Positions 28,327-40,392 are shown, counted from the stretch's first letter. The stretch is DNA of 64,000 nt from an uncultured Paracoccaceae bacterium (GCA_947488605.1 CANKZJ010000006.1:116850-180849); one strand, 5' to 3'. Notes: generated by a model not told the origin, from the letters alone. Numbers and translations are program-made.

Positions 28327-28791
28327 TCATGATCCACCCTCCTTCTCGGCTTTCTTCGTCCAACGCCCGCCTTCTTGCGCCCAGTATTGCGCAGAACACC
28401 CTGCATCCGTCAGCGCCTTCCACTGCGACCTTGCGCGATTAAGTGCCACCTCGTCGTGGCCATCAAAAAGAATACAAACCCGCTCCAAGTCGGTCACCTC
28501 TGATGCATCCACATCAGCACCGCCAACACCCATCACGCATTGAAACCCGTCGCTGGGGACATCGCCGATCAAAACAGGTTGATCCGCGTCATGCGGACCA
28601 CCCGCCAACCCATGCGGCAAAAACCCGTCATCCGGACCTTGCCACAACACCTCGTCCAGCCGCTTAATCAGGCTTGCATCACTTCCGCGCACCAAAACCC
28701 GCCAACCCGCACCGCGCGCCTTGCCAATCAGCATCGGCAAGGTCGCCTCCAACGGGCTGTCTGTCAGATGGTAGAAGAATGCAGCTCCCAA
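28327..28791 (-). CDS. holC: DNA polymerase III chi subunit
   Basis: GAAFFYHLTDSPLEATLPMLIGKARGAGWRVLVRGSD; probable TTG start at 28791. Confidence 0.85.
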   Translation of the reverse strand: MGAAFFYHLTDSPLEATLPMLIGKARGAGWRVLVRGSDASLIKRLDEVLWQGPDDGFLPHGLAGGPHDADQPVLIGDVPSDGFQCVMGVGGADVDASEVTDLERVCILFDGHDEVALNRARSQWKALTDAGCSAQYWAQEGGRWTKKAEKEGGS

Positions 28792-28792
28792 A

Positions 28793-30265
28793 TCAGCCCT
28801 CGTAGTTATCTGCAATAAAGCGGTTGAGTGCCATCACACCCCAGCCGGTGGCCCCTGCCGGTGCAAGTGCCGTTTCTTTCTTCACACTGGCCGTTCCGGC
28901 AATATCAAGATGCGCCCAAGGCACATCGTCTTTGACAAAGCGTTGCAAGAACTGCGCTGCGGTGATGGAGCCGGCCATACGACCGCCTACGTTTTTCATA
29001 TCCGCAATCCGCGATTTAAGCAGATCATCATAGGCTGGACCCATCGGCATACGCCACGCGCCTTCGCCTTCAATCGCGGCCGCCTTCAAGAACGCATCGC
29101 TCAGCGTATCTGAATTTGAGAACAGACCTGCCTTCTCGTGTCCCAAGGCGACCAAAATCGCCCCCGTCAACGTGGCAAGGTTGATCATGCCCACAGGCTT
29201 GAACCGCTCTTGCGCGTACCAAAGCACATCGGCCAGAACCAAACGGCCCTCGGCGTCCGTGTTGATAATCTCGACCGTGTCACCCTTCATGGACTTCACC
29301 ACATCACCGGGCCGTGTCGCGTTGCCAGACGGCATGTTCTCGACCAACCCTACAATGCCCACGACGTTTGCTTTGGCCTTGCGCAACGCCAAGGTGCGCA
29401 TGACGCCCGCAACAACACCCGCGCCGCCCATGTCCATTGTCATGTCTTCCATGCCACCGGCAGGTTTCAGGCTGATACCGCCTGTATCGAAAACAACGCC
29501 CTTGCCAACGAAGGCAAATGGGGCTTCATCACCGCCACCGTTCCATGACATCACCACGACCTTGGATGGGCTGTCAGAGCCTTGACCAACACAGAGCAAC
29601 GTCCGCATGCCCAGTTTCGTCAGCTCATCTTCCTCAAGAATTTCCACATCAAGACCAAGTTCCTGCATCGCAGCCAAACGTGCCGCAAAATCATCGGTGG
29701 TCAAAACGTTGGCAGGCTCATTGGTCAAATCACGGGTGAAAAACACACCCTCCGCGATCGCAGCCATCGGTGCCGCAGATTTAGCGACCTCTTCGGGCTT
29801 GGACACCATGAATGTGATACCAGCGACCGGCTTTGGCTCTGCGGTTTTATGCGCATCAAATGCATATCCGCGCAGCGCCATCCCCAAAGCGATCTCGTCA
29901 GCGCGGTTCACTGTGCCCGCAAGGACCAGCATGTCCTTGCCACCTTGCGCTTTGGCAAGCATTGCACCGGCTTTGCGTGCTTCTTCGCTTGATGGACGGC
30001 GGCCCAGCTTGACCACGCAAACCGCCTCAGCGTCCAAACCATTAGGAAAGGCGATCGACGACACATCACCCGGCTTCATTTTTTCAAAAGCAGCACTCTC
30101 GGCAAACCGCGCAACAGCCTTGCGGCTCAGCGTGTTGACCTTGCGCGCACCCGCATCCAAACGCCCGTCATCATCGATAAAAACGACGACCTTGCCTTGG
30201 GCCTGCGCCACGGCGTCAAGATCAACTTCTTTAAACTGGATTTCGGCTGGCGTGGTCATGGGCAT
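28793..30265 (-). CDS. pepA: Leucyl aminopeptidase
   Basis: GKGVVFDTGGISLKPAGGMEDMTMDMGGA; NTDAEGRLVLADVL. Confidence 0.96.
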   Translation of the reverse strand: MPMTTPAEIQFKEVDLDAVAQAQGKVVVFIDDDGRLDAGARKVNTLSRKAVARFAESAAFEKMKPGDVSSIAFPNGLDAEAVCVVKLGRRPSSEEARKAGAMLAKAQGGKDMLVLAGTVNRADEIALGMALRGYAFDAHKTAEPKPVAGITFMVSKPEEVAKSAAPMAAIAEGVFFTRDLTNEPANVLTTDDFAARLAAMQELGLDVEILEEDELTKLGMRTLLCVGQGSDSPSKVVVMSWNGGGDEAPFAFVGKGVVFDTGGISLKPAGGMEDMTMDMGGAGVVAGVMRTLALRKAKANVVGIVGLVENMPSGNATRPGDVVKSMKGDTVEIINTDAEGRLVLADVLWYAQERFKPVGMINLATLTGAILVALGHEKAGLFSNSDTLSDAFLKAAAIEGEGAWRMPMGPAYDDLLKSRIADMKNVGGRMAGSITAAQFLQRFVKDDVPWAHLDIAGTASVKKETALAPAGATGWGVMALNRFIADNYEG

Positions 30266-30398
30266 TCCTTTGGATCTGATGTGTGACGCAATAGGTAGCC
30301 CGACATCTGCGCAATGACCAGATAGCTGTTCAATCCGCCGCAGTGATCGGTTAGTTTGATGCGCAAAGGGCGAGCAGCCGGAAAAAAGGACACCTGAT

Positions 30399-31529
30399 TT
30401 GGCACGATTTGACAGATATATGCTGTCTCAGCTGATGGTGCTGTTTGGGTTCTTCAGCCTTGTGTTGGTGTTGGTCTACTGGATTAATCGTGCAGTGGTG
30501 TTGTTTGATCAGTTGATCGCTGATGGGCAGTCCGCGATTGTCTTCTTGGAATTCACCGCACTGTCATTGCCATCTGTGATCCGTTTGGCTTTGCCTCTCG
30601 CGGCATTTGCCGCGGCCGTTTATGTGACCAACCGCATGACCACTGAATCAGAGTTGACGGTGGTACAAGCCACGGGGTACTCGCCCTTTCGCCTTGCGCG
30701 GCCAGTGCTTTACTTCGGGTTGATCGTGGCACTTTTGATGTCGCTGCTGATGCACTTCCTGATCCCGATGAGCAGCGCGCGCTTGGCTGAACGACAAGCC
30801 GAGATTGCGCAAAATGTAACTTCACGCCTTCTGACGGAGGGTCAATTCATTGAACCCGTCAACGGTGTCACGCTTTACATTCGCGAAATCACTCCACAGG
30901 GCGAGCTGCTGGATATCTTTTTGTCAGATACGCGCTCTCAAAGCGAACAAGTGTCCTACACAGCGGCAAAAGCTTTCTTGGTGCGCGAAGGTGGCGACAC
31001 GCAGTTGGTGATGGTCGAAGGGATGGTGCAGACCCTGCGAACAGAAGGCCAGCGGCTCTTTACGACATCGTTTGATGACTTTGCCTATAATATCAGCAAC
31101 CTCATCGGTGAAACCCGCGTCAGGGGTCGCCGTGATGCGCATTTGTCGACTTGGGAATTATTGAACCCCACCCCTGAATTAGAGGCTGAAACCGGACGCG
31201 ATGCAGCGCGCATGATTGCGCGGGCCCACGACAGGTTCAGCCAATCCATTCTGGCCACAGTTGCTGCATTGCTTGGGTTTTCGGCACTAATGGTTGGCGG
31301 GTACAGCCGCTTCGGTGTCTGGAAACAGATTATCGGTGCGATCCTGCTGATTATTGTGGTCAAAGCGGTTGAAACAACAGGTCTGCGCCTTGCACGCAGC
31401 GATCCTAATTTATGGATCGCAGCCTATCTACAAAGCCTCGTTGGGTTCTTGATGATCTGGTTCCTTTTGTTCTGGGCCAGCCGACCCTACCTGTTCAAAC
31501 GACGGATCAAGGATACGGCGACACCATGA
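30399..31529 (+). CDS. lptF: LPS export permease LptF
   Basis: YjgP/YjgQ-type protein followed by lptG and lptD; TTG start. Confidence 0.92.
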   Translation: MARFDRYMLSQLMVLFGFFSLVLVLVYWINRAVVLFDQLIADGQSAIVFLEFTALSLPSVIRLALPLAAFAAAVYVTNRMTTESELTVVQATGYSPFRLARPVLYFGLIVALLMSLLMHFLIPMSSARLAERQAEIAQNVTSRLLTEGQFIEPVNGVTLYIREITPQGELLDIFLSDTRSQSEQVSYTAAKAFLVREGGDTQLVMVEGMVQTLRTEGQRLFTTSFDDFAYNISNLIGETRVRGRRDAHLSTWELLNPTPELEAETGRDAARMIARAHDRFSQSILATVAALLGFSALMVGGYSRFGVWKQIIGAILLIIVVKAVETTGLRLARSDPNLWIAAYLQSLVGFLMIWFLLFWASRPYLFKRRIKDTATP

Positions 31530-32620
31530 TCTTGCACCGGTATTTTGCGCGTCGGTTTTTCGTCACCTTCATGGGTGTCGCGACGGTTTTTTTCCTTATC
31601 ATGCTGTTCATTGATCTGGTCGACCAGATCAGGCGCTATGCCAATGAGGACGCTAGCATCCTTGATTTGCTTGGCCTAACGCTCTTGAACATCCCGCAAG
31701 CGATTTACGCTATCCTGCCTTTGATCATGATCCTTGCGTCTATCGCGCTGTTCCTCAGCCTTGCCCGGTCATCCGAGATGGTCGTGACCCGTGCAGCAGG
31801 TCGTTCAGCGTTGCGGGCACTTCTTGGGCCGCTGTTAGTGGCATTGTTGATCGGGTTGATGGGGGTCGCAATCCTCAACCCTATCGTCGCCGGAACCTCA
31901 AAAGAATACGAGGCGCGCGGCGACGCTTTGCGCGGCAACACATCAGTTCTATCAATTGGGTCTACGGGGTTGTGGCTGCGCCAAGGCACAGTTGACGGAC
32001 AGACCGTTATTCGTGCCGAGGGTGCCAATCTGGATGGCACCCGCCTGTCAAATGTGACGTTCCTGACCTTCGACACCGATGGCCGGCCCAGCCAGCGCAT
32101 CAATGCGGCATCGGCAGAATTGATCGTCGGGGCGTGGGTGTTGCGTGATGCAAAAGCCTGGGAACTTACCGCAGGCACGATCCCGGAAGCCAACGCGCGC
32201 ACCATTGGGAGCTTGACCGTTGCCTCAACGCTGACACCGGATCAGATCCGCGACAGTTTTGGCACGCCCTCCTCAATCCCGATTTGGGAGCTTCCTGCTT
32301 TCATCGACCGCTTGCGCGCTTCAGGGTTTTCAGCGCAGCGGCATTTGGTTTGGTTTCACACCGAACTTGCTATGCCAGCATTCTTGGTGGCGATGGTCTT
32401 GATCGGCGCTAGTTTCACACTGCGTCATCAACGCGGCGGCCGGACAGGTTTGATGGTGATGCTCGCAGTCCTTCTGGCATTTGTGATCTACTTCATTCGA
32501 AACTTCGCTCAAGTCTTGGGTGAGAACGGGCAACTACCTGCGCTTTTGGCCGCATGGGCCCCACCTGCCGCAGCTATCGCCCTTTCATTGGGTATCCTTT
32601 TGCACAACGAGGATGGCTGA
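31526..32620 (+). CDS. lptG: LPS export permease LptG
   Basis: MILHRYFARRFFVTFMGVATVFFLIMLFIDLVDQIRRY; operon order. Confidence 0.92.
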   Translation: MILHRYFARRFFVTFMGVATVFFLIMLFIDLVDQIRRYANEDASILDLLGLTLLNIPQAIYAILPLIMILASIALFLSLARSSEMVVTRAAGRSALRALLGPLLVALLIGLMGVAILNPIVAGTSKEYEARGDALRGNTSVLSIGSTGLWLRQGTVDGQTVIRAEGANLDGTRLSNVTFLTFDTDGRPSQRINAASAELIVGAWVLRDAKAWELTAGTIPEANARTIGSLTVASTLTPDQIRDSFGTPSSIPIWELPAFIDRLRASGFSAQRHLVWFHTELAMPAFLVAMVLIGASFTLRHQRGGRTGLMVMLAVLLAFVIYFIRNFAQVLGENGQLPALLAAWAPPAAAIALSLGILLHNEDG

Positions 32621-34719
32621 TGCGCGGCTTGCTCTTGGCCTTACTGATCTGGTTGCCCGGACTTGTCAGCGCACAAGGTGCTGCAACTCTTGTCGCAGAC
32701 CGCGTTGTTCTCAACGGCGAGGATCAACTTATTGCCTCCGGCAATATCGAAGTGTTCTTTGACGGCAGTCGCCTCACCGCGTCGCAGGTGCTTTATGATC
32801 AAACCAATGACACATTGCAGATCACTGGCCCTATCTTCATTGAAACCCCTGACGGCACGATCCTGACCGCAACCAATGCAACGCTTGATCCGCGTATTGA
32901 GAATGGAATTTTGCAAGGCGCACGCATTGTCTTGGACCAACAGCTACAGCTGGCCGCAAATCAAATTGATCGCAGGGATGGACGTTTTTCCCAGCTTTAC
33001 AAAGCCTCCGCCACATCATGCAAGGTTTGCGGAACCGGACCGCCACTTTGGGAAATCCGCGCCGAACGGGTCATCCATGATGCGCAATCGCAGCAGCTTT
33101 ATTTCCGCAACGCGACATTCCGTGTCCGCGGCGTCCCACTACTATGGTTGCCTGTCATGCGCCTTCCCGATCCAACAGCCGAGCGTTCAACAGGCCTCTT
33201 GATCCCCGAGCAGCGCAACACGACGCAGTTGGACCTTGGGATCAAGCTACCTTATTTTATTACGCTGGGCGATCACCGTGACCTGACGCTGACACCGTAT
33301 CTTTCGGCTGAGACCAGAACATTGGAATTGCGCTACCGACAAGCGTTCACGAATGGCTACCTCGAAATCGAAGGTGCAGTCAGCGACGACACGCTGGAAC
33401 CCGAAAACAGATCCTATGTCTTTGCTGACGTCCGCTTTGATCTAGGCAATGATTTTCAGCTTAACTTCGACCTCGAAGCAGTCAGTGACGATGCGTATCT
33501 TCTGGACTACGGGTATTCCGGCAAAGACCGCCTTGATAGCGCGATAGAACTTTTGCAGGTCCGCGACGACACGCTCTATCGAGCGCGCTTTACCTATTAT
33601 CAAACGTTGCGCGATGACGAATCCAATGCGTCCTTGCCGCCCCTTATTGCCGATCTCAGCTACGAGGGGCGCTTTGTTCCAACCTTTGGTGGCTCGCTCA
33701 GCTATACCGCCGACCTGGATCTCGCTTATCGGTACAGTGATGAGGACGGTGATGCGGGCCGCGATGTGTTTCGGACCGGTATCCTAGGCAAATGGGAAAA
33801 CAGCTGGGTTTTGCCAAACGGGGTCATTGCCAACTTCGAGACAGGTGCGCGCGCCGACCTGTATCTTGTCGCGGATGATACTGATTTCACACAAGAAGAC
33901 ATCCGTGTGGCCCCGAGCGCCGGTGTAACTCTGCGGTGGCCATTGATCAGACAAGGTGCGGGCGGATCAACCAACCTGTTAGAGCCCGCCATCAGCGTCA
34001 GTTGGGCCGAAAGCTTTGGCGGCACACCGCCAAATGAGGACAGCACGCGCACTGAATTGGACCGCGCGAACCTGCTGGCAATATCGCGCTATGCCGGTGA
34101 AGACGCGATTGAAGGTGGCGCGCAAGTGGCCGCCGGCCTTGTCTGGACCCGCTACGGTGCGGCTGGCGTGACATCTGCACTCAGCTTTGGCCGGATACTG
34201 CGGCAGGATGCTGCGACTGATTTCACGGGGACATCGGGTCTTGATGATAAGCAGTCTGATTGGCTTGTCGCGGGGCAACTTACAGCACCCGGTGGGTTCC
34301 TGTTTGACGCACGCAGCCTGTGGGACGATCAAATCGGGTTGCGGGTTGCCGACAGCCGGATCAATTGGGAAAATGATACGGTCGCTTTAGGCGCAAACTA
34401 TATCTGGCAAAGCGCCGACAGCGCAGAAGGCCGTTCCGAAACCGTGTCAGAGTGGACCTTGGACGCCGAAGTGACCCTTAGCCGGGCTTGGACGATGGAA
34501 TTGGACGCACGGTATAACGTCGTTGAATCCGAACCCGTCAGCGGCGGCATTGGCCTGCAATGGAGAAACGAATGCGTGACAGTTGACGTTTCGGCCTCGC
34601 GCCGCTTTACGTCTTCAAGTACGGTCGATGCATCGACAACATTTGGTGTCAGCGGATCAATCGGCGGGTTCTCAACGGGACGCGCGGCTGGTGGCGCCAC
34701 AACAGGTTGCGGTAATTGA
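32620..34719 (+). CDS. lptD: LPS assembly protein LptD
   Basis: OstA-like N-terminus (LVADRVVLNGEDQLIASGNIEVFFDGSRLTASQVLYD), CKVCGTGPPLWEIRAERV, beta-barrel. Confidence 0.93.
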   Translation: MRGLLLALLIWLPGLVSAQGAATLVADRVVLNGEDQLIASGNIEVFFDGSRLTASQVLYDQTNDTLQITGPIFIETPDGTILTATNATLDPRIENGILQGARIVLDQQLQLAANQIDRRDGRFSQLYKASATSCKVCGTGPPLWEIRAERVIHDAQSQQLYFRNATFRVRGVPLLWLPVMRLPDPTAERSTGLLIPEQRNTTQLDLGIKLPYFITLGDHRDLTLTPYLSAETRTLELRYRQAFTNGYLEIEGAVSDDTLEPENRSYVFADVRFDLGNDFQLNFDLEAVSDDAYLLDYGYSGKDRLDSAIELLQVRDDTLYRARFTYYQTLRDDESNASLPPLIADLSYEGRFVPTFGGSLSYTADLDLAYRYSDEDGDAGRDVFRTGILGKWENSWVLPNGVIANFETGARADLYLVADDTDFTQEDIRVAPSAGVTLRWPLIRQGAGGSTNLLEPAISVSWAESFGGTPPNEDSTRTELDRANLLAISRYAGEDAIEGGAQVAAGLVWTRYGAAGVTSALSFGRILRQDAATDFTGTSGLDDKQSDWLVAGQLTAPGGFLFDARSLWDDQIGLRVADSRINWENDTVALGANYIWQSADSAEGRSETVSEWTLDAEVTLSRAWTMELDARYNVVESEPVSGGIGLQWRNECVTVDVSASRRFTSSSTVDASTTFGVSGSIGGFSTGRAAGGATTGCGN

Positions 34720-35957
34720 AACGAATGATGAGTCTTGGAATGCGTAGAACTTGGTTAGCTGCTGTGGTGGCAATTGCGTCCGTCTTCGGAAGCGCACAGA
34801 TTGCATCCGCGCAAGGGCAATTAACACCGGTTATCACCGTGAATGATCGGGTGATCACACAATATGAGCTAAGCCAACGAGTGCGCCTCCTTGAGGTTTT
34901 CCGCACACCAGGTGACCTCAACGAAGCCGCGCGTACAGGGTTGATCGAAGACCGCCTTAAAATGCAGGAAATGTCACGCTTTACCGCCGCCATTTCCGAC
35001 GAGGCGCTGGAACAAGCCCTCAATGATTTCGCAGGTCGCGCGAATATGACCCTGCCGCAATTTCTGCAGGTCCTGTCCCAAAACGGCATCGCACGCAGCA
35101 CATTAGAGGATTTCGTGAGCGTCGGCGTCTTATGGCGTGATTTCGTGCGCGCAAGGTTCAGCCGCGAGGTCACGATCACGGACGCAGACATCGAACGCGC
35201 GATCGCCCGCCGCGGTGCCTCACCCACCCAACTTGAGGTACTGTTGTCCGAGATTATCATCGCGGCCCCACCAGATCGCGCCGCGCGCGCGCAATCCGCC
35301 GCTGAACAGATTTCACGCCTGCGATCTTTCAGTGCCTTTGAAGACGCAGCACGTCAGGTTTCAGCATTGCCATCGCGCGAAAATGGGGGCCGGTTGGGTT
35401 GGTTGCCCATTGAAAACTACCCGCAACAAATTCAATCTATTATCCTTGATCTTGCTCCCGGCGAAGTAACCGAACCGATCGCGATCCCCAACGGCATCGC
35501 GCTTTTTCAGCTCCGCGGAACACGCGAAGCAACCCGCACATCACAACAACCCGTCAGCATCGAATATGCGGCTTACTACATCCCCGGTGGCCGCTCGGAC
35601 GCAGCTTTGCGCTTGGCCGCAGATGTCCGCGACCAGGTCGACACATGTGATGATCTTTATGGCGTGGCCCGCAACCAACCCGCAGAGGTTCTTGACCGTG
35701 AAACCCGCGCACCATCAGAGATTTCGCGCGATGTAGCACTTGAACTGGCGCGGCTTGATCCCGGCGAAGTCTCCTACAATCTGACCCGCGATAACGACGA
35801 GACGCTTGTTTTCTTGATGCTGTGCGCCCGCACAAACGCCGGTGCAGGATCCGCTGACCCCGAAACGGTCCGCACTCAAATCCGCTCCCGGCGCCTTTCA
35901 AGCCTCGCGGATGCCTTGGTTGAAGACCTGCGGGCTGCAGCTGTCATCAAACAGTAA
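34716..35957 (+). CDS. surA: SurA-like peptidylprolyl isomerase / periplasmic chaperone
   Basis: Signal peptide, ITVNDRVITQYELSQRVRLL; between lptD and pdxA. Confidence 0.85.
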   Translation: MKRMMSLGMRRTWLAAVVAIASVFGSAQIASAQGQLTPVITVNDRVITQYELSQRVRLLEVFRTPGDLNEAARTGLIEDRLKMQEMSRFTAAISDEALEQALNDFAGRANMTLPQFLQVLSQNGIARSTLEDFVSVGVLWRDFVRARFSREVTITDADIERAIARRGASPTQLEVLLSEIIIAAPPDRAARAQSAAEQISRLRSFSAFEDAARQVSALPSRENGGRLGWLPIENYPQQIQSIILDLAPGEVTEPIAIPNGIALFQLRGTREATRTSQQPVSIEYAAYYIPGGRSDAALRLAADVRDQVDTCDDLYGVARNQPAEVLDRETRAPSEISRDVALELARLDPGEVSYNLTRDNDETLVFLMLCARTNAGAGSADPETVRTQIRSRRLSSLADALVEDLRAAAVIKQ

Positions 35958-36916
35958 TGAAGCCAATCGCGATCAGTTGCGGTGAACCGGCAGGCATCGG
36001 TCCAGAGATCGCTGTCGCTGCTTGGAACGCGCTCAAAACTGATGTGCCACTGCTGTGGATCGGTGACCCACTGCATCTTCCGCCAGACACCCCCTACCAT
36101 GCCGCAACGGACCCGTCTGATATTCACCCATTCAAACTGACTGTCCTTGCGCGTGATTTCGGCAGCCCTGCGGTCCCCGGTGTTCCAAACCCGGACCACG
36201 CGACAGGCGTCATTGCGGCAATTTCTGACGCGGTTTCACTTGTGCAATCAGGGGCGGCGCGCGCAATTTGCACAGGCCCCATCCACAAAGCTGCATTAAT
36301 CGACGGCGCAGATTTCGCCTATCCCGGCCATACGGAATACCTCGCCGCACTTGCTGGCACGGATCAAGTGGTGATGATGCTGGCTTGTGATGCCCTTCGG
36401 GTGGTGCCAACGACAATTCATATTCCGTTGATGGATGTCCCGACGCGGCTCACCGCAAGCTTGCTGACCGATACATTGTTGATGACCCACGCAGCCCTAC
36501 GTCGCGATTTTGGGATCAAGAAACCCCGTATTGCTGTGGCAGGTTTAAACCCGCATGCTGGTGAAGACGGCAAGATGGGCCAAGAAGAAATCGAGATGAT
36601 CGCGCCGGTTTTGGACGCGTTGCGTGCGCAAGGTATGGACATTGCAGGCCCGATGTCCGCGGATACGATGTTTCATGCAGGAGCCCGGCAACACTATGAC
36701 GTCGCCGTGTGCATGTATCATGATCAAGCGCTGATCCCGATCAAAACGCTTGATTTTTCGGGCGGCGTGAATGTGACGCTGGGCTTGCCTTTCATTCGCA
36801 CCTCGCCTGATCACGGCACCGCTTTTGACATCGCGGGAAAAGGTAAGGCAGATGCGACTTCTATGATTGCCGCAATTCGGATGGCGGCACAAATGGCCGA
36901 CGCGCGTGGCACATGA
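35957..36916 (+). CDS. pdxA: 4-hydroxythreonine-4-phosphate dehydrogenase
   Basis: [44 protein letters not shown]. Confidence 0.96.
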   Translation: MKPIAISCGEPAGIGPEIAVAAWNALKTDVPLLWIGDPLHLPPDTPYHAATDPSDIHPFKLTVLARDFGSPAVPGVPNPDHATGVIAAISDAVSLVQSGAARAICTGPIHKAALIDGADFAYPGHTEYLAALAGTDQVVMMLACDALRVVPTTIHIPLMDVPTRLTASLLTDTLLMTHAALRRDFGIKKPRIAVAGLNPHAGEDGKMGQEEIEMIAPVLDALRAQGMDIAGPMSADTMFHAGARQHYDVAVCMYHDQALIPIKTLDFSGGVNVTLGLPFIRTSPDHGTAFDIAGKGKADATSMIAAIRMAAQMADARGT

Positions 36917-37764
36917 GCAGCATCGACAACCTGCCACCATTGCGCGACGTGATCGCCACGCATGACTTGGCGGCCAAGAAATCACTTGGCCAGAACTTCT
37001 TACTTGATCTCAACCTGACTGCAAAAATTGCGCGTCTTGCCGGTGATCTGCGTGGCGCAGACGTGCTTGAGATCGGCCCCGGACCGGGCGGTTTGACACG
37101 TGGTTTGCTTGCAGAAGGTGCGCGGCGCGTGCTGGCGATTGAAAAAGACCCGCGCTGCATGCCCGCCTTGGCAGAAATCGCCGCCGCCTATCCCGGACAG
37201 CTGCAAACGATCAACGGTGATGCGCTGACGGTCAATCCGCTTGAACATCTGACCCAACCCATCAAGATCGCAGCAAACCTGCCCTACAATGTCGGTACGG
37301 AACTTTTGGTGCGCTGGCTGACCCCGTCGGAATGGCCGCCCTTTTGGGACAGCCTGACGCTGATGTTCCAACGCGAAGTCGCACAACGGATCGTCGCCAC
37401 ACCGGGCAGCAAAGCTTACGGACGCTTGGCGCTGCTGGCACAATGGCGCGCTGACCCCAAAATCGTCATGGAGCTGCCACCCGAGGCATTCAGCCCGCCA
37501 CCTAAAGTGAACTCCGCCGTGGTTCACCTGACGGCCCTGCCCGCACCGCGTTTTCCGGCCAACCCCGGCACATTAAACAAAGTCGTGGCTGCCGCATTCA
37601 ACCAACGACGCAAAATGCTGCGCTCTGCTTTGAAATCCGTCAGTCCCGACATCGAAGACCATCTGGTCGCTGTCGGTATCAAACCAACAGAACGCGCCGA
37701 GCAGCTTGAATTGGAAGCGTTCTGCGCATTGGCGCAAAGCCTTGATCGCGTGAACCCAACCTAG
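36913..37764 (+). CDS. ksgA: 16S rRNA dimethyladenosine transferase
   Basis: [42 protein letters not shown]. Confidence 0.97.
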   Translation: MSSIDNLPPLRDVIATHDLAAKKSLGQNFLLDLNLTAKIARLAGDLRGADVLEIGPGPGGLTRGLLAEGARRVLAIEKDPRCMPALAEIAAAYPGQLQTINGDALTVNPLEHLTQPIKIAANLPYNVGTELLVRWLTPSEWPPFWDSLTLMFQREVAQRIVATPGSKAYGRLALLAQWRADPKIVMELPPEAFSPPPKVNSAVVHLTALPAPRFPANPGTLNKVVAAAFNQRRKMLRSALKSVSPDIEDHLVAVGIKPTERAEQLELEAFCALAQSLDRVNPT

Positions 37765-37767
37765 GCC

Positions 37768-37800
37768 ACAAAAAAGCCCTCCAAAACCGGAGGGCTTGAT
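37768..37800 (-). terminator. Rho-independent terminator (stronger on minus strand)
   Basis: AAGCCCTCC-GGTTTT-GGAGGGCTTTTTTG on minus strand, between convergent ksgA and the DUF4167 gene. Confidence 0.85.
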
Positions 37801-37802
37801 TG

Positions 37803-38330
37803 TTATTCAGCAGCTTCTGGCGTGCTGCCCTCGCCCGGTGCTGGGCGCGGTTTGCGCGGGCGACGTGGCTTGCGCGGCTTTTCTTCGGGTGTTTCTACCA
37901 AACCGCTATCTGCCGCCTCAACCGGGGCCTCGGCTTCGGTATGTGGCGTGTCAGGCTGTGGGGCGTTGGCCGGATCATTTGCCGCCGCCTCTTGCGCCTG
38001 CAAACGGTCTTGGCGCTCGCGGTCACGCTCTGCCTGACGCTGGCGGTTTTGTTCTTCTTGCTCTTCGCGCTTGGCGTCCACCTCGCGTTGGGCTTCTGCC
38101 AACAGACGTGTGTAATGTTCTGCGTGTTGGGCAAAGTTTTCCGCATCAACCCGGTCGCCCGACAAAACGGCGTCACGGTGAAGCTGGTTATACTTTTCAA
38201 TAATCTGCTGCGGAGTACCCCGCACTTTGCCATCTGGACCCGAGCTATCAAACACCCGGTTAATGATGCTGCCACCCGTGGGGCGGTTATTGCGGTTCTT
38301 ATTCCGCGACCGTGACTTCGATGATCTCAT
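37803..38330 (-). CDS. DUF4167-family protein
   Basis: MRSSKSRSRNKNRNNRPTGGSIINRVFDSSGPDGKVRGTPQQIIEKYNQLHRDAVLSGDRVDAENFAQHAEHYTRLL. Confidence 0.92.
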   Translation of the reverse strand: MRSSKSRSRNKNRNNRPTGGSIINRVFDSSGPDGKVRGTPQQIIEKYNQLHRDAVLSGDRVDAENFAQHAEHYTRLLAEAQREVDAKREEQEEQNRQRQAERDRERQDRLQAQEAAANDPANAPQPDTPHTEAEAPVEAADSGLVETPEEKPRKPRRPRKPRPAPGEGSTPEAAE

Positions 38331-38533
38331 GTAAGTGCTTTCAAGCCTTTGGCTGTCGTTACGCTGACCCATATCGCGCATTTTGGCGCGGTTCAAATCT
38401 GAGGGCCTTGCAATGTTTGGCGACTAATCGAGGGGAGGTCAGTTGTGGGCCTCGTTCCATCCGATGCCATTGAATAAGCATGTGAAGGCCCCCAAGACAA
38501 GTCTAAATTACGCAAACAAAGGATTTTCGCATG

Positions 38534-39340
38534 TTATCGCTGGAATTTCTCGGTGTTTGCGGGTTGGTAGCCAATAACAACGCGGTCGCGCCCGTCCAGA
38601 TCTGGCACCACGCGAATCCGTTCTAACCCGGCGTCTTGCATCATCGCTTGCACCGCAGCGGCCTGTGTGGGGCCAATCTCGAACATCAATCTTCCATTCG
38701 GCTTCAGATAGTTCGGAGCCTCTGCGGTGATCTTACGGTAGCACGTCAAACCATCTGCCTCGTCAGTCAGGGCGATGCGCGGCTCGTGCAAGCGCACTTC
38801 GGGCTGCAAGTCGTCCATTTCTGCGGCTGCGATATAGGGCGGGTTGGACACAATCAGATCGAATGTACCTTCTACCGCTTCAAACCAATCAGATTTCGAA
38901 AAACTGGCCCTGCCCGCTAAATCCAACTGCGTCCGGTTTCGTGTTGCGACAGCAAGTGCCGCGTCAGAGATATCCGTGCCAATACCCTGTGCGCTCTTCT
39001 GAGTGGATAACAGTGAAAGCAGGATACAGCCAGACCCGGTGCCAAGGTCCAGAACCCGTTCGAACGGCGCCTCAAGGGCTGCGATAATCAAAGCTTCGGT
39101 ATCTGGTCGCGGGTCCAATACATCTTTCGAGACGGCAAAACGGTGCTCGTAGAAATCGCGGTAACCCAGAACATGCGATAGCGGGACGCGGGTTGCCCGC
39201 AGCCTGATCCGTACCATGAAGGTTGCTGTATCTTCTTGCTTGACGGTCCGGGATATCACACGTGCTTCGCGCACCGCATCAGGTATACCCGCATCAGCCA
39301 AGATCGCAGCACCTTCACGGACCAAAGCGTCCGATATCAC
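38534..39340 (-). CDS. prmC: Peptide chain release factor N5-glutamine methyltransferase
   Basis: [37 protein letters not shown]. Confidence 0.95.
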   Translation of the reverse strand: MISDALVREGAAILADAGIPDAVREARVISRTVKQEDTATFMVRIRLRATRVPLSHVLGYRDFYEHRFAVSKDVLDPRPDTEALIIAALEAPFERVLDLGTGSGCILLSLLSTQKSAQGIGTDISDAALAVATRNRTQLDLAGRASFSKSDWFEAVEGTFDLIVSNPPYIAAAEMDDLQPEVRLHEPRIALTDEADGLTCYRKITAEAPNYLKPNGRLMFEIGPTQAAAVQAMMQDAGLERIRVVPDLDGRDRVVIGYQPANTEKFQR

Positions 39341-40392
39341 GCGCCCATCTCAGCCAGCAGCGTCGCCTGCGCGTCCGCCTGCAATGCGTTCACAACCTCT
39401 TCCAGATCGCCTTGCATCACTTGGTTCAGCGAATAAAGCGTCAGGTTGATCCGGTGGTCCGTCATGCGGCCCTGGGGGAAATTATAGGTCCTGATCCGTT
39501 CGGACCGATCGCCCGACCCCACTTGGCTTTTGCGATCAGCCGAGCGTTCATTGTCCACCCGCTGCCGCTCCAGATCAAACAACCGGGTCTTGAGCACCTG
39601 CATCGCAATCTCGCGGTTACGGTGTTGCGATTTCTCGGAACTCACAACGATAATGCCTGTCGGAATATGCAATATCCGCACCGCTGAATCGGTCGTGTTC
39701 ACGTGCTGACCGCCCGACCCAGACGCGCGCATTGTATCAATCCGCAGATCGTTCGCGTTGATCTCGATATCCACATCCTCGGCCTCTGGAAGCACGGCAA
39801 CGGTCGCTGCCGACGTATGGATACGGCCCCCGCTTTCGGTCTCAGGCACGCGCTGCACGCGGTGCACACCGGATTCGTATTTCAGTTTGGCAAAGACGCC
39901 GTCCCCTACGATACGCGCGACAACTTCCTTCACGCCGCCCAGCTCACTCAGGCTTTCTTCCAAAATCTCAAAGCGCCAACCCTGCCCCTCCGCGTACCTT
40001 TGGTACATGCGCAGCAAGTCAGCGGCAAAAAGCCCCGCTTCGTCACCACCCGTTCCGGGGCGAATCTCCAACAACGCAGGACGCCCGTCAGCGGCGTCTT
40101 TGGGTAAAAGCGCCAATTGCACATCATGCTCGGACGCTTGCAAAGCCGCCTTGAGGTCAGGCAACTCCATCTCGGCCAGTTCCTTCATCTCAGGGTCGGC
40201 CAGCATGGCTTCGGCCTCGGCGATCTGGTTCAAGAGGTCCTTGTAGGCCGTCACCGTTTCAACAACGGGTCGCAGATCGGAGTACTCTTTGCCCAAAGCG
40301 GCAATATCATTGCCCGCACTGCCATCGGCCATCTTCGCCTCCAGAAACTGGAAGCGATCAATCAGTTGTTCAATTTTATCAGCTGCAATCAT
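39337..40392 (-). CDS. prfA: Peptide chain release factor 1
   Basis: [38 protein letters not shown]. Confidence 0.97.
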   Translation of the reverse strand: MIAADKIEQLIDRFQFLEAKMADGSAGNDIAALGKEYSDLRPVVETVTAYKDLLNQIAEAEAMLADPEMKELAEMELPDLKAALQASEHDVQLALLPKDAADGRPALLEIRPGTGGDEAGLFAADLLRMYQRYAEGQGWRFEILEESLSELGGVKEVVARIVGDGVFAKLKYESGVHRVQRVPETESGGRIHTSAATVAVLPEAEDVDIEINANDLRIDTMRASGSGGQHVNTTDSAVRILHIPTGIIVVSSEKSQHRNREIAMQVLKTRLFDLERQRVDNERSADRKSQVGSGDRSERIRTYNFPQGRMTDHRINLTLYSLNQVMQGDLEEVVNALQADAQATLLAEMGA